From NCBI GenBank assembly GCA_021325575.1, contig JAJPGW010000005.1, positions 414,011-478,010 on the forward strand: DNA of 64,000 nucleotides. Reading direction: 5' to 3'. Below, piece by piece: positions 47,792 through 56,210 of this stretch. The notes below the pieces were generated by a model that did not search any database, had not been told where the DNA came from, and saw only the letters and a program-made list of their open reading frames with translations. The position numbers and the translations under genes are program-made. Numbering within the stretch: the first letter of the stretch is position 1; each line of letters starts with the position of its first letter. Origin of the DNA: Gammaproteobacteria bacterium (GTDB lineage Bacteria; Pseudomonadota; Gammaproteobacteria; DSM-16500).

Positions 47792-49885
47792 TTGAAAATA
47801 AAATTTGGCAACCCCGCAAGCTTATTAACTGTTTTGATCACGCTCACGGCGCTTTGCGTGGCGGCGCAAATTACATTTTTTATTATTCATTATAATGTCT
47901 CTGATCTCGTTGATTCACTGGTACAAAGCTCATTAAAAAGTGAAATTTTGCATCCTGTTATTCTGATCCCCTTGGGAAAATTTTTATTGATTCAGCTTTT
48001 GAGTTATGCCGTTATTGTTGCTTTTATCTGGTTTTTGACGAACGCCTTGTGTGAATTGTTTTCTTTGTCTAACAGGATAGTATTAGGATGCTTGATTTGG
48101 CTTACTACTTTTACTGCCATTCTTTGTTTAAATAATTTTTATTTTCCGGATTCATTTTTTGCAAGCTTAATTCCGACATCTTATTCTCTGTTAGTTTTAT
48201 CTTGCAGTCTTTTGTCTGTTGCGAGCTTACTTGCCTTTTCAGAAATTTTTTTGAAAAAGAAATATGTTCGGGTTGGTAGTTTATTGTTATGTATTGCAGG
48301 CTTTTTTGCAGGATTTTATTTTTATGATGCGCTAGCGATTCACCCCGCGAAAATATCAAACAATTCCGAAAAACCCAATATTATTTTTATTGGCCTTGAT
48401 TCAGTACGACCGGATTTTATTCATTTTTTTGGAAACCAAAGCATAAAAACGCCGAATATGGACCACTTTTTGCAATCGGCGATGATTTTTTCGCATGCTT
48501 ACACACCCCTGGCGCGCACCTTTCCTGCTTGGGTCAGCATTTTAACGGGGAAATATCCGCTGCATAATAATGCGCGCACCAATCTGGCAGATCCTGATTT
48601 GGTTTTAAAAAATATTACATTAGCAGAGCGTTTGCAGCAGGCGGGATACGAAACTTTTTATGCGACCGATGAAAAACGTTTTAGTAATATTACCAAGAAT
48701 TACGGTTTTGATCATATTATAGGCCCTGATATGGGCGTGAATGATTTTATTCTGGGGGGGCTTAGTGATTTCCCACTCACAAATTTATTAATTAATTCAC
48801 CGCCTGGACGAATTTTGTTTCCCTATAATTACGCGAATCGGGCTGCAGCCATCACCTATGAACCCGATACTTTTTTAAAATTGGTTAAACTGGAATTGTT
48901 ACAAAGACAATCTGATAAGCCGCTTTTTCTTGCTATCCATCTCTGTGTTTCTCATTGGCCTTTTACTTGGGCGAGGGATCTTCAGGGCAAGAATTTTTCT
49001 CCGGCAGAACGTTATCAGAGTAGCGTTGAAGCCGTGGATAAGCAGCTAGGTGAATTAGTATCATTTCTGCAGCATGAAAATTTACTGAAAAATAGTTTTG
49101 TTGTGCTGCTATCTGATCATGGTACATCTGTTGGATTGCCGCATGACAGAATCATTACAAAAACAAATTATCGAGGTGATCCTGCTAAATTAAAATGGGT
49201 GCCGATTTTTAAATTGGCATCGGCACCTGAATTTAGTCTCGATTTTGAAAAAGATTATAATATCAATACGGCTTATGGACAGGGCACGGATGTTTTAAGT
49301 TTAAAACAATATCATGTGCTACTTGCCATTCAAACGCCCGAACATCGTTCTGCTATTATTGCAAAACCCGCTTCGTTAATTGATATTGCGCCAACCGTGC
49401 TGAATTTTTTTCATCTTCCGTCTCTTGCGGATACGGATGGCATTTCACTTTTTTCTCTGCCAGTCATGCGTCCTCTCTTTATTGAAACCGGTCATAGTTT
49501 TTCAGCCATCGAGAAAAAAGATATTTTTGTAGAACAAGTGGTGAAAAAAGCCATTGGCATTTATGCAATTAATCCCACGACAGGTCTTCTTTTTGTTAAA
49601 CCCCAATCGGAAAAATATCTTAATCTAAGCAAAGAACGGGCGGTCCTTTTTGATGATTGGATATTAGCGCGTTATCCTACGGTCTTGAAATCTAAAATTG
49701 TTTTAGACCCCGCTTCACATTCGTTTAAAATGGAACAGGATCCGCTTCCTGCTTTTTTTGTGATGGCTAATTTGAAAACGGGGGAATGGCAAATTGGATT
49801 AGATGGTGAATTAGCTAAAAAAGCGCCCGTGAAGAATCTTCAACACTTATACAATCAATTTTATGGAAGAGATTCGGCGATTTGA
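47792..49885 (+). CDS. Membrane-anchored sulfatase/phosphotransferase-fold enzyme
   Basis: The protein (697 residues from TTG 47792, with AGGTG five bases upstream; TTG 47777 is an alternative) has an N-terminal region of about five membrane helices (up to residue 180) and a periplasmic alkaline-phosphatase-superfamily domain. Motifs include NIIFIGLDSVRPDFIHFFG, TPNMDHFL, ARTFPAWVSILTGKYPLH, HLCVSHWPFTW and VVLLSDHGTSVG. The sulfatase CxPSR position reads TFPAW, so the nucleophile would be Thr near residue 243, as in phosphotransferases such as LtaS or EptA relatives. Substrate unknown; transfer to lipids or glycans is possible. Confidence 0.78.
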   Translation: MKIKFGNPASLLTVLITLTALCVAAQITFFIIHYNVSDLVDSLVQSSLKSEILHPVILIPLGKFLLIQLLSYAVIVAFIWFLTNALCELFSLSNRIVLGCLIWLTTFTAILCLNNFYFPDSFFASLIPTSYSLLVLSCSLLSVASLLAFSEIFLKKKYVRVGSLLLCIAGFFAGFYFYDALAIHPAKISNNSEKPNIIFIGLDSVRPDFIHFFGNQSIKTPNMDHFLQSAMIFSHAYTPLARTFPAWVSILTGKYPLHNNARTNLADPDLVLKNITLAERLQQAGYETFYATDEKRFSNITKNYGFDHIIGPDMGVNDFILGGLSDFPLTNLLINSPPGRILFPYNYANRAAAITYEPDTFLKLVKLELLQRQSDKPLFLAIHLCVSHWPFTWARDLQGKNFSPAERYQSSVEAVDKQLGELVSFLQHENLLKNSFVVLLSDHGTSVGLPHDRIITKTNYRGDPAKLKWVPIFKLASAPEFSLDFEKDYNINTAYGQGTDVLSLKQYHVLLAIQTPEHRSAIIAKPASLIDIAPTVLNFFHLPSLADTDGISLFSLPVMRPLFIETGHSFSAIEKKDIFVEQVVKKAIGIYAINPTTGLLFVKPQSEKYLNLSKERAVLFDDWILARYPTVLKSKIVLDPASHSFKMEQDPLPAFFVMANLKTGEWQIGLDGELAKKAPVKNLQHLYNQFYGRDSAI

Positions 49886-49893
49886 AAAGTTTC

Positions 49894-49975
49894 CGTCATT
49901 GCGAGACCTGTTTTTTAGGTCGAAGCAATCTTTATGAGATTGCTTCGACCGTAAAAAGCACGGTCTCGCCATGAC
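49894..49975. repeat. Dispersed palindromic repeat, copy 4
   Basis: Begins CGTCATTGCGAGACC and ends CTCGCCATGACA, with inner arms GAAGCAATCT and AGATTGCTTCG. It has one base change (GCCATG for GCAATG) in the right arm. It lies between the convergent sulfatase-fold and pilin genes. Confidence 0.85.
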
Positions 49976-49989
49976 ACCAAGCAAGATCA

Positions 49990-50442
49990 CTAATAAGCAT
50001 TAAAGGTAATGGTTGCGGCACCGCTGGAACCCGTTGTGGCACAGCCGCTAATCACCACTTTTCTATTGGATTGCAATAAACTTGTCATTTGCGCACAACC
50101 TTCGCCGGGGACGCTCGGCATGGAGATCACAAAAGAAGATGCGCTAGGGGTTCCGGTAAGAGTAATAGCGCCACCCCAAGGAGATGCAATTTTAGAACCC
50201 GCTGGCAAGAAAGGTTGCAAGCCAGACATGGTCATACCTGTATAACCACCATTAGCATTCAGATAATTTTCAGAGGCTGCAGCAATGCCTGTAATCGTAT
50301 CAATCGCTGAATTCACTTTTTGTCCCAGAGAAGCTGATTGATAGTAGCGAATAGACATCACAATAATCATTGCGGCGATGGCGAGCACTAACATGATTTC
50401 GAGCAGTGTCACACCGGCCATGCGAGATAGGCGCTTATTCAT
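49990..50442 (-). CDS. Type IV pilin-like protein
   Basis: The 150-residue protein has a class III prepilin signal: a short basic leader, then GVTLLEIMLVLAIAAMIIVM, with cleavage expected after the Gly and the conserved Glu at +5. The mature part is an alpha/beta pilin with a C-terminal disulfide loop (Cys in GEGCAQM and in VISGCATTG). It resembles type IVb/PilS-like pilins more than PilA. Processing and assembly would need a pilus or type II system that is not in the window. AAGGATG lies before the ATG. Confidence 0.8.
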   Translation of the reverse strand: MNKRLSRMAGVTLLEIMLVLAIAAMIIVMSIRYYQSASLGQKVNSAIDTITGIAAASENYLNANGGYTGMTMSGLQPFLPAGSKIASPWGGAITLTGTPSASSFVISMPSVPGEGCAQMTSLLQSNRKVVISGCATTGSSGAATITFNAY

Positions 50443-50570
50443 ATATCATCCTTTTCCATGTATTGATTAACATAAAGATTACACTTTCTTTTTTTTCTAA
50501 GCAAGCAATGAAAATAGCCTGAGTCCCTGATTTTTTGTTACTATTGCCAAAATTTAAAAAAGGATTTGTC

Positions 50571-51263
50571 ATGAAAACGACTCTCGACTCAATTGAAATT
50601 AACCCACCCCAAAAAGAAATCGGCAGCTGCATCTGGTTGCATGGATTAGGCGCCGATGGGAATGATTTTGTGCCGATTGTTCAGGAATTGCACTTGCCGC
50701 ATGAGATGCCGTTGAGATTTGTCTTTCCCCATGCACCTATGCAACCCGTCACCATCAATAATGGTTATGTGATGCGCGCCTGGTTTGATATTTATTCGCT
50801 TTCACATTTTCAAAAGATTGATGAAGAAGGAATTCAAAAATCGGTAAACCATCTGGAAAGTTTGATTGAACGCGAAATGAATCGCGGCATACCGGCGGAA
50901 AAAATATTTTTGGCGGGATTTTCTCAAGGAGCGGCGATTGCGCTGGCCACGGGATTACGTTATTCAAAGTCACTCGCGGGTTTTATTATTTTATCTGGGT
51001 GTCTGCCGAATTACGAAAAAATTATGGCAGAAGCGCATCCTGCCAATTTTACGACACCCATTTTTATCGCTCATGGGACGGTGGATACGGTTTTACCTTA
51101 CGGTTTAGGCGAACAATTACGGGATGTATTAGAAAAAAATAAATATCGGGTGGCATGGCACAGTTATCAAATGGCGCATTCCGTGTGTGAAGAGGAAATT
51201 GGTGATTTAGCGGACTGGTTGCAGAAACAATGTGAAGTGAACGTCATTGCGAGCCGTCGTTAG
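50571..51263 (+). CDS. Carboxylesterase/phospholipase (alpha/beta hydrolase)
   Basis: The 230-residue enzyme (from ATG 50571, AAAGGA upstream) matches the acyl-protein thioesterase/carboxylesterase family: SCIWLHGLGADGNDFVPIV, the oxyanion region FPHAPMQPVT, the nucleophile Ser 118 in LAGFSQGAAIAL, the acid in HGTVDTVLPY and His in MAHSVCEEE. It would hydrolyse short acyl esters. The last codons (NVIASRR then TAG) come from the start of a palindromic repeat, so the native C terminus may have been replaced. Confidence 0.92.
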   Translation: MKTTLDSIEINPPQKEIGSCIWLHGLGADGNDFVPIVQELHLPHEMPLRFVFPHAPMQPVTINNGYVMRAWFDIYSLSHFQKIDEEGIQKSVNHLESLIEREMNRGIPAEKIFLAGFSQGAAIALATGLRYSKSLAGFIILSGCLPNYEKIMAEAHPANFTTPIFIAHGTVDTVLPYGLGEQLRDVLEKNKYRVAWHSYQMAHSVCEEEIGDLADWLQKQCEVNVIASRR

Positions 51264-51322
51264 ACGGCGAAGCAATCTCTAGAAAGATTGCTTCGGCGCA
51301 AGGAGCGCGCCTCGCAATGACG
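51242..51322. repeat. Dispersed palindromic repeat, copy 5 (overlaps esterase end)
   Basis: Begins CGTCATTGCGAGCCG and ends CTCGCAATGACG, with inner GAAGCAATCTCT and AGATTGCTTCG. Its first 22 bases encode the last seven residues and the stop of the esterase gene, so it inserted into or replaced the original gene end. Confidence 0.9.
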
Positions 51323-51327
51323 AGAAT

Positions 51328-51933
51328 CTATCCAAAAATGTAACCAACACCGAGGGATAGTAAATCCATATTGCCGGTTTGATTGGTTCCTCTTGCCCGC
51401 ATCCATTGCGCGATGATCGGAACATTCGGTGACACGAGATAATCCGCGCCTGCGCCAATGTAAAGCGAAGTCGCATTCGTGGATCCCGAGGTGATAGTGA
51501 GACCACTAGCCGCAGCTGGATTACTGATCGAGGTGCTAGCACTTAATCGTGCAAAACCCAATTTAGCAAAAAATTCAAAACCCGTGTCCATCATAGGTAA
51601 AATCGCTTTTGCCGCAGCATCATAGGAATAATAGGTGCTTTGCGCTGCTAAGGTTCCTGCGCTATTACGGATTTTTACTTTACCATATCGGCTATAACCC
51701 AATTCCGCTCCAAAAAACGGATTGAATTTATAACCGCCATTCACGTTCCACGCAAATCCATTGGTACCAATCGATGAGCCCGAACCAAATGACACACTGG
51801 AAAGTTTTGAGACCCCGCCATTGGCATCAAGATACCAACCACTCGGAATCGGCGGGCAACTTGCAAATGTTGAAAGGGAAAAAAGTAATGTCCCTAAACC
51901 TATTGTTATTTTTATTTGATTGCTCTGACGCAC
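51328..51933 (-). CDS. Outer-membrane beta-barrel protein (OmpA-like)
   Basis: The 201-residue protein starts at a GTG with AGGAGG upstream. It has a signal peptide (KITIGLGTLLFSLSTFASC) and alternating strands such as FAWNVNGGYKFNPFFGAELGYS and AKAILPMMDTGFEFFAKLGFA, ending GVGYIFG with an aromatic next to the terminal residue. This fits an eight-strand OmpA-like barrel. It is similar in type to the next gene upstream. The function, structural or adhesive, is not known. Confidence 0.8.
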   Translation of the reverse strand: MRQSNQIKITIGLGTLLFSLSTFASCPPIPSGWYLDANGGVSKLSSVSFGSGSSIGTNGFAWNVNGGYKFNPFFGAELGYSRYGKVKIRNSAGTLAAQSTYYSYDAAAKAILPMMDTGFEFFAKLGFARLSASTSISNPAAASGLTITSGSTNATSLYIGAGADYLVSPNVPIIAQWMRARGTNQTGNMDLLSLGVGYIFG

Positions 51934-51954
51934 ACATCCTCCTGTCTAATAAAT

Positions 51955-51980
51955 AAAAAACGGGCTAGAAGCCCGTTTTT
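51955..51980 (-). terminator. Rho-independent terminator of the 185-aa outer-membrane gene
   Basis: AAAAACGGGCT and AGCCCGTTTTT pair around a three-base loop, 20 bases past the stop at 52001 on the minus strand, followed by a T-rich run on that strand. The hairpin has A/T runs on both sides and could work in both directions. Confidence 0.85.
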
Positions 51981-52000
51981 GAAAATGACATTTGACTTGT

Positions 52001-52558
52001 TTAAGCGATTTTGTAAACCAAGCCAAGGCTAAACATGTCAGATTGTGGTCTGCCAAGCGCGCTGATTCTGCTGTATTCGGTATAGGTATACTCGCCGCGC
52101 AGATCCCAACATGGCATAATTGTGGTTTGACCACCCACGCCAACGTGCCAACCACCTTTGTTGGAGTTTGGTCCATTGAAGTGAGAAACCGTACCACCTA
52201 AACGACCATAAATCATGCTTTTATCGTTGAGGTACCAGCCAGGGATAATACTTGCGCCATAGCCCCAGGTTGTGCGAGCAGAGACTGAACCTTGCCCGGT
52301 GTTGTTGGTCTCGCTGCCAGATCCAGGGATACCGAAGATTTCACCAGCAAGATAAACGCATGGGGAAACGATTGCGCCGTAACCCAATGAGATGTTGCCT
52401 GTGATTCCACGATAGTAGCTGTTGCCAGCACCAACGGTGTTGTTGCTTAAGCTAACGCCAACATATGGCGCGCCTGTGTTTGCGCAACATGGACTTGCAA
52501 TAGCAACAGATGAACTTGCTGCGATAATTGCAGTTGCAATAACTAGTTTTTTAAACAT
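52001..52558 (-). CDS. Small outer-membrane beta-barrel protein
   Basis: The 185-residue protein has a signal peptide (MFKKLVIATAIIAASSSVAIA) and then SPCCANTGAPYVGVSLSNN, with a CC pair right after cleavage. Alternating strands such as GNISLGYGAIVSPCVYLAGE and QTTIMPCWDLRGEYTYTEY and the end MFSLGLVYKIA fit an eight-strand barrel. AGGAG lies eight bases before the ATG. It has a long upstream region and a strong terminator, which suggests an independently and highly expressed gene. Confidence 0.8.
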   Translation of the reverse strand: MFKKLVIATAIIAASSSVAIASPCCANTGAPYVGVSLSNNTVGAGNSYYRGITGNISLGYGAIVSPCVYLAGEIFGIPGSGSETNNTGQGSVSARTTWGYGASIIPGWYLNDKSMIYGRLGGTVSHFNGPNSNKGGWHVGVGGQTTIMPCWDLRGEYTYTEYSRISALGRPQSDMFSLGLVYKIA

Positions 52559-52868
52559 AAATTTAGCTCCTATTAATCTTTATACTTACTACGAGTTTAG
52601 CTAGCCCAGCTTACCTTGAGTACCACAGTCTATGTATACTTACGGTTTATCGTCCGGATAGACTGCACAGAGATACTTGGTAAGAAACTTTTATCTGCGC
52701 TTCTTCGTTTCCGAGGTTGCATCAGATACAAAGATACGAAGATCATATAATATTTTGCGCACTTGTTCAACACCTTACAACAAATTAGAATGAATCAACG
52801 GATCGCGGTTTGCAAAAGCCCAATACGCGTGGGCTCGCAGCCAACTGCGAAATTCAAAACATTCAAAA
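52559..52868. other. Intergenic region between divergent outer-membrane and response-regulator genes
   Basis: This 310-base gap holds the promoter region of the outer-membrane gene. I see no tRNA, strong hairpin or credible ORF. A minus-strand ORF enters it but mainly overlaps the receiver gene. Confidence 0.5.
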
Positions 52869-53867
52869 ATGGCAGGGATTATGCCGACATTTTCAGATTC
52901 TTCAGCATTACAATCACTCAGCACCACCAAAGTTTTAATTACCGATGACGATGAAGCAACGCGAATTTTATTGCGTGCTGCGATCACGCCGTGGGGATAC
53001 AAAGTCATCGAAGCAAAAGATGGCGAAGAAGCCTGGAACATTTTAAAAGAATCTCGTCCCGAAATTTTAATATTAGATTGGCTGATGCCAAAACTGGATG
53101 GCGTCGCGCTCTGCCAACGCATCAATCAAGAATTAAATTTTCGCCCTTATATCATTTTCCTCACTCGTATGACGGGGACTGAAAATGTGATACAAGGACT
53201 AGAAGCCGGCGCTGATGAATTCATGCTAAAACCCTTTGATTTATCGGAATTACGCATTCGCATTTTTGCGGGAGAACGCATCATAAAATATCGCAATCTA
53301 CTCGAAGAACAAAATAAAAAAATTCAGTTCTATGACGGAAAACTAGCAGAAATGACTAAGCAATCGAAAATTCCGGTTGCAGAAATAGAAAAAACGCTGG
53401 AAGCTGCGATGCAGCTTTTGCAAAAAATGCCTAAAAATCCTTCATTGCAGGAAACAGAAAAAAAACTACAGCATATTCAAAAACTCATTCGGTCTGCAGC
53501 GCCTGCAGAAAAAAATTCCGTTACGGCTGCCATCAAAAAAACCAGCAGCCTCATCGATATGGAACGCATGAAAGCCTTTTTTGGCGAGGATAAAAATGCC
53601 ATCAACGAATTTATAAAAACGTTTATTACCCTTTCATCAGAGCAAGTGAAAGAAATTGAAAAAGCGATTAAACAACGCAATCCGACCTCGGCAAAATACT
53701 TTTTTCATCTTTTAGGAAGTGCGTCGGGGAATAGTGGGATTATGAAAATGTTTGATTTATGTGGTAAGGGAGAAGCGGCTGCTACAAAAGAAGATTGGGA
53801 TACGGCTAAACAGTGTTATCAATTGCTGGTAGACGCTTTAAACCAATTAAAGAAAGAGCAAGAATAA
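52869..53867 (+). CDS. Response regulator with C-terminal Hpt domain
   Basis: The 332-residue protein has an N-terminal receiver domain (KVLITDDDEATRILLRAA, phospho-Asp in ILILDWLMPKLDGVA near residue 76, the conserved Lys in DEFMLKPFDLSEL). A helical coiled-coil linker follows, then a C-terminal Hpt domain whose His lies in KYFFHLLGSASGNSG. Receiver plus Hpt proteins pass phosphate on in multistep relays. The ATG at 52881 (after CAGGG) is an alternative start. It is divergent from the outer-membrane gene and convergent with the kinase and receiver cluster. Confidence 0.88.
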   Translation: MAGIMPTFSDSSALQSLSTTKVLITDDDEATRILLRAAITPWGYKVIEAKDGEEAWNILKESRPEILILDWLMPKLDGVALCQRINQELNFRPYIIFLTRMTGTENVIQGLEAGADEFMLKPFDLSELRIRIFAGERIIKYRNLLEEQNKKIQFYDGKLAEMTKQSKIPVAEIEKTLEAAMQLLQKMPKNPSLQETEKKLQHIQKLIRSAAPAEKNSVTAAIKKTSSLIDMERMKAFFGEDKNAINEFIKTFITLSSEQVKEIEKAIKQRNPTSAKYFFHLLGSASGNSGIMKMFDLCGKGEAAATKEDWDTAKQCYQLLVDALNQLKKEQE

Positions 53868-53874
53868 TAAATAC

Positions 53875-53954
53875 CGTCATTGCGAGCCGGCGATCGGCGG
53901 CGAAGCAATCTTTAAGAGATTGCTTCAGCGCAAAAAGCGCGCTTCGCAATGATG
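53875..53954. repeat. Dispersed palindromic repeat, copy 6
   Basis: Begins CGTCATTGCGAGCCGG with inner GAAGCAATCTTT and AGATTGCTTC, and ends TTCGCAATGATG. It lies between the convergent receiver-Hpt gene and the single-domain receiver gene. Confidence 0.9.
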
Positions 53955-53980
53955 AAGGACATCGCGACGAGGTCCAATAA

Positions 53981-54364
53981 TCAAGGGGTTTTAACCGCTT
54001 TCAAATAATTTGAAAGAACCGTCGGTAACGTTTTGGTATCAATCGGCTTAGAAATATAACCATCACAACCTGCCGCCAACGCTTTTTCTTTATCACCTTT
54101 CATGGCGTACGCAGTGACAGCAAGAATCACGATATTTTTATAACGAGGATCTGATTTTAATTTGCGAGTTAACTCTAATCCGGTCATGCCAGGAAGTTGA
54201 AGATCCATTAAGATCAGCGCCGGTTTATAGGTTTCAAGCAAGCTTAGCGCTTCTTCCGCATCGGTTGCCGTGCGCGCGTCATATCCTTCAACCGTCAGCA
54301 GAATTTTTTCCAGCTTCAGATTGATCGGATTATCGTCCACTATCAAAATCGGCTCGCCTGCCAT
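53981..54364 (-). CDS. Single-domain response regulator (CheY/DivK-like)
   Basis: The 127-residue protein is one receiver domain: ILIVDDNPINLKLEKILL, phospho-Asp in LILMDLQLPGMTGLEL near residue 54, TAYAMKGDKEKALAAG and GYISKPIDTKTLP with the conserved Lys. No output domain. AAGGATG lies five bases before the ATG. It is the last gene of a minus-strand run of kinases and receivers and could be the partner of the hybrid relay nearby. Confidence 0.92.
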   Translation of the reverse strand: MAGEPILIVDDNPINLKLEKILLTVEGYDARTATDAEEALSLLETYKPALILMDLQLPGMTGLELTRKLKSDPRYKNIVILAVTAYAMKGDKEKALAAGCDGYISKPIDTKTLPTVLSNYLKAVKTP

Positions 54365-54373
54365 CTTGCATCC

Positions 54374-54775
54374 TTAATATGCCACAACAAACTGATAAAG
54401 CCACATAGCATAACGAATCGAGCGGACCAGGGTCTCAGGGGCAAATTCGCCTTTAATGAGGTAATCCTGGGCGCCGTCCAGCATGGCTTCATAAACTAAC
54501 TCTTTATTAGATAATACACTTAAAATAATAATTGGTATATTCATAGCAAATCGATGGATTTTTTTAAAGGTTTCTAAGCCTCGGCTATCGGGCAGATTCA
54601 AATCCAGCAAAATAACATGAATCAGCTTAGTCGCAATGCACCGCAGACCTTCATCAACCGTCGTTGCGACATATAAATTGGGCTCAAAGTAACTGGCTTC
54701 TTTCAAAATTTCCCGCACCAGGCGCACATCCCCCTGGTTATCTTCAATGAGCAGAATATTAATTGTTTCGGCCAT
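54374..54775 (-). CDS. Single-domain response regulator
   Basis: The 133-residue protein is a receiver domain: [20 protein letters not shown], phospho-Asp in VILLDLNLPDSRGLETF and AQDYLIKGEFAPETL with Lys. The Rcp1-like acidic start (EDNQGD) is typical of receivers that work with phytochrome-type kinases. Its start overlaps the preceding receiver gene by 17 bases and ends ten bases before the next receiver gene. Confidence 0.9.
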   Translation of the reverse strand: MAETINILLIEDNQGDVRLVREILKEASYFEPNLYVATTVDEGLRCIATKLIHVILLDLNLPDSRGLETFKKIHRFAMNIPIIILSVLSNKELVYEAMLDGAQDYLIKGEFAPETLVRSIRYAMWLYQFVVAY

Positions 54776-55244
54776 GGATTTGTTCCTTTTTGGGTGACAA
54801 GGTCACAATGTGAAACCAGAAGTGCATGACAGCTTTGATCGATTGCATCAGTATATCGATTTCAAATGGTTTGATGATATAGCAATTTGCGTGTTCGTTA
54901 TAACAATAAAAAATATCATCTTCTGCTTTTGAAATCGTTAAAATAATCACTGGAATTTTTCTTAAATTGGGATCATTTTTAATTTCTTTTAATACGATAC
55001 GTCCATCTTTTTTTGGAAGATTTAAATCAAGAAAAATAAGGTCCGGCAAAGTAACATCTGAAAAAGGATCATTTTTCTGCAAAAATTGCATCGCTTCAAT
55101 GCCATTACTTATCACAGTCAAACGCGCTTTGCTTGCTGATTCTTTCAGCGCTTCTTCAAATAATCGTTTATCACCCAGATTATCTTCAATTAATAAAATC
55201 TCGGGCGATTCGATTTGCTGTTTTACCCTGGAATCGTGAAACAA
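54759..55244 (-). CDS. Single-domain response regulator (Rcp1-like)
   Basis: The receiver has [19 protein letters not shown], phospho-Asp in [17 protein letters not shown] and [15 protein letters not shown]. Reading from the first in-frame start would add 24 residues that overlap the kinase gene. The TTG at 55244 is preferred because it has AAGGAG seven bases upstream, giving 161 residues and a 22-base overlap with the kinase gene. Translation is thus coupled to the kinase. Confidence 0.85.
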   Translation of the reverse strand: MFHDSRVKQQIESPEILLIEDNLGDKRLFEEALKESASKARLTVISNGIEAMQFLQKNDPFSDVTLPDLIFLDLNLPKKDGRIVLKEIKNDPNLRKIPVIILTISKAEDDIFYCYNEHANCYIIKPFEIDILMQSIKAVMHFWFHIVTLSPKKEQIHGRNN

Positions 55245-56182
55245 AATTTTGCTCCTTTTCCAACTTCGGATTCCACCCAAATTTTTCCGCCATGACGCTC
55301 GACAATTTTTTTGCAAATCGCAAGTCCCACACCGGTTCCATCATAATCTTCCTTACTATGCAATCGCTGGAAAATTAAAAAAATCTGATCATGGAATTCC
55401 GGGGCGATACCAATACCATTGTCTTCTACTGTAAATAACCACTCTTGATTTGATCTGCGTACGGCTGAAACATTCACAACAGGCGGGATTTGATTATTAA
55501 ATTTAATCGCATTTGCAATTAAATTTTGAAATAACTGCAGAAATTCACGCTGGTCCACCGTCACATCCGGCAAATCCGTTGTGGTAATTTGCGCTCCTTT
55601 TTCCTGGATTAATACACCTAAATTCTGGATCGCTTGATCGACCACACTTTTAAGATGAGTGCGTTCAAACCGCTTACCTTTGGTGGCCACTCGCGAATAA
55701 GCCAAAAGGTCTGTGATCAGCAACTGCATACGCTTCGCACCATCCACAGCAAACGCAATATATTCGTTAGCTTCCTGATCTAATTTATCATGATATTTCC
55801 GCGCTAATAATTGGGTAAAACTCGAAATCATGCGGAAGGGTTCCTGCAAATCGTGCGATGCGATATACGCAAAACGTTCTAATTCTTCGTTTGAACGTTC
55901 AAGGCGTGCGACCAGTTGTTTTAACTGTTCTTCTCTTTTCCGCAGTATCGCTTCTTCTTTTTTTTCTAAAAAAAAAGCTAAAAAGAGTGTTGCCATGACT
56001 AACACAACCACTCTAACAATCGCGAACACAACAATACTGGTATCACGAGAAAACCATTGTTCTTTTTCAGAAAATAACTGTAACAAACCCACTGCCAGTG
56101 GAATAATAATTACCAGAGGCAGCAAATATCGGAACATAGCTGCAGAAATCGTATTTTTGGCCAGCCATTCTTTTAGTTTCAC
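55223..56182 (-). CDS. Membrane sensor histidine kinase (phytochrome-type kinase core)
   Basis: The 319-residue kinase starts at GTG with AGAGG upstream. Two hydrophobic helices ([19 protein letters not shown] and [20 protein letters not shown]) frame a short loop, followed by a coiled coil. The His box is [20 protein letters not shown], the N box [13 protein letters not shown], and the ATP lid [11 protein letters not shown] and [18 protein letters not shown]. There is no large sensor domain, so input could be membrane state. It is translationally coupled to the Rcp1-like receiver, its likely partner. Confidence 0.92.
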   Translation of the reverse strand: MKLKEWLAKNTISAAMFRYLLPLVIIIPLAVGLLQLFSEKEQWFSRDTSIVVFAIVRVVVLVMATLFLAFFLEKKEEAILRKREEQLKQLVARLERSNEELERFAYIASHDLQEPFRMISSFTQLLARKYHDKLDQEANEYIAFAVDGAKRMQLLITDLLAYSRVATKGKRFERTHLKSVVDQAIQNLGVLIQEKGAQITTTDLPDVTVDQREFLQLFQNLIANAIKFNNQIPPVVNVSAVRRSNQEWLFTVEDNGIGIAPEFHDQIFLIFQRLHSKEDYDGTGVGLAICKKIVERHGGKIWVESEVGKGAKFCFTIPG

Positions 56183-56210
56183 GATGTAACCTCTTCATCG
56201 TTTTACCAAA

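Noticed and set aside
52775..53125. Minus-strand 116-codon frame with a plausible-looking end
   Set aside because: Most of it lies opposite the receiver domain of the response regulator, which has strong family motifs. No ribosome binding site was found.
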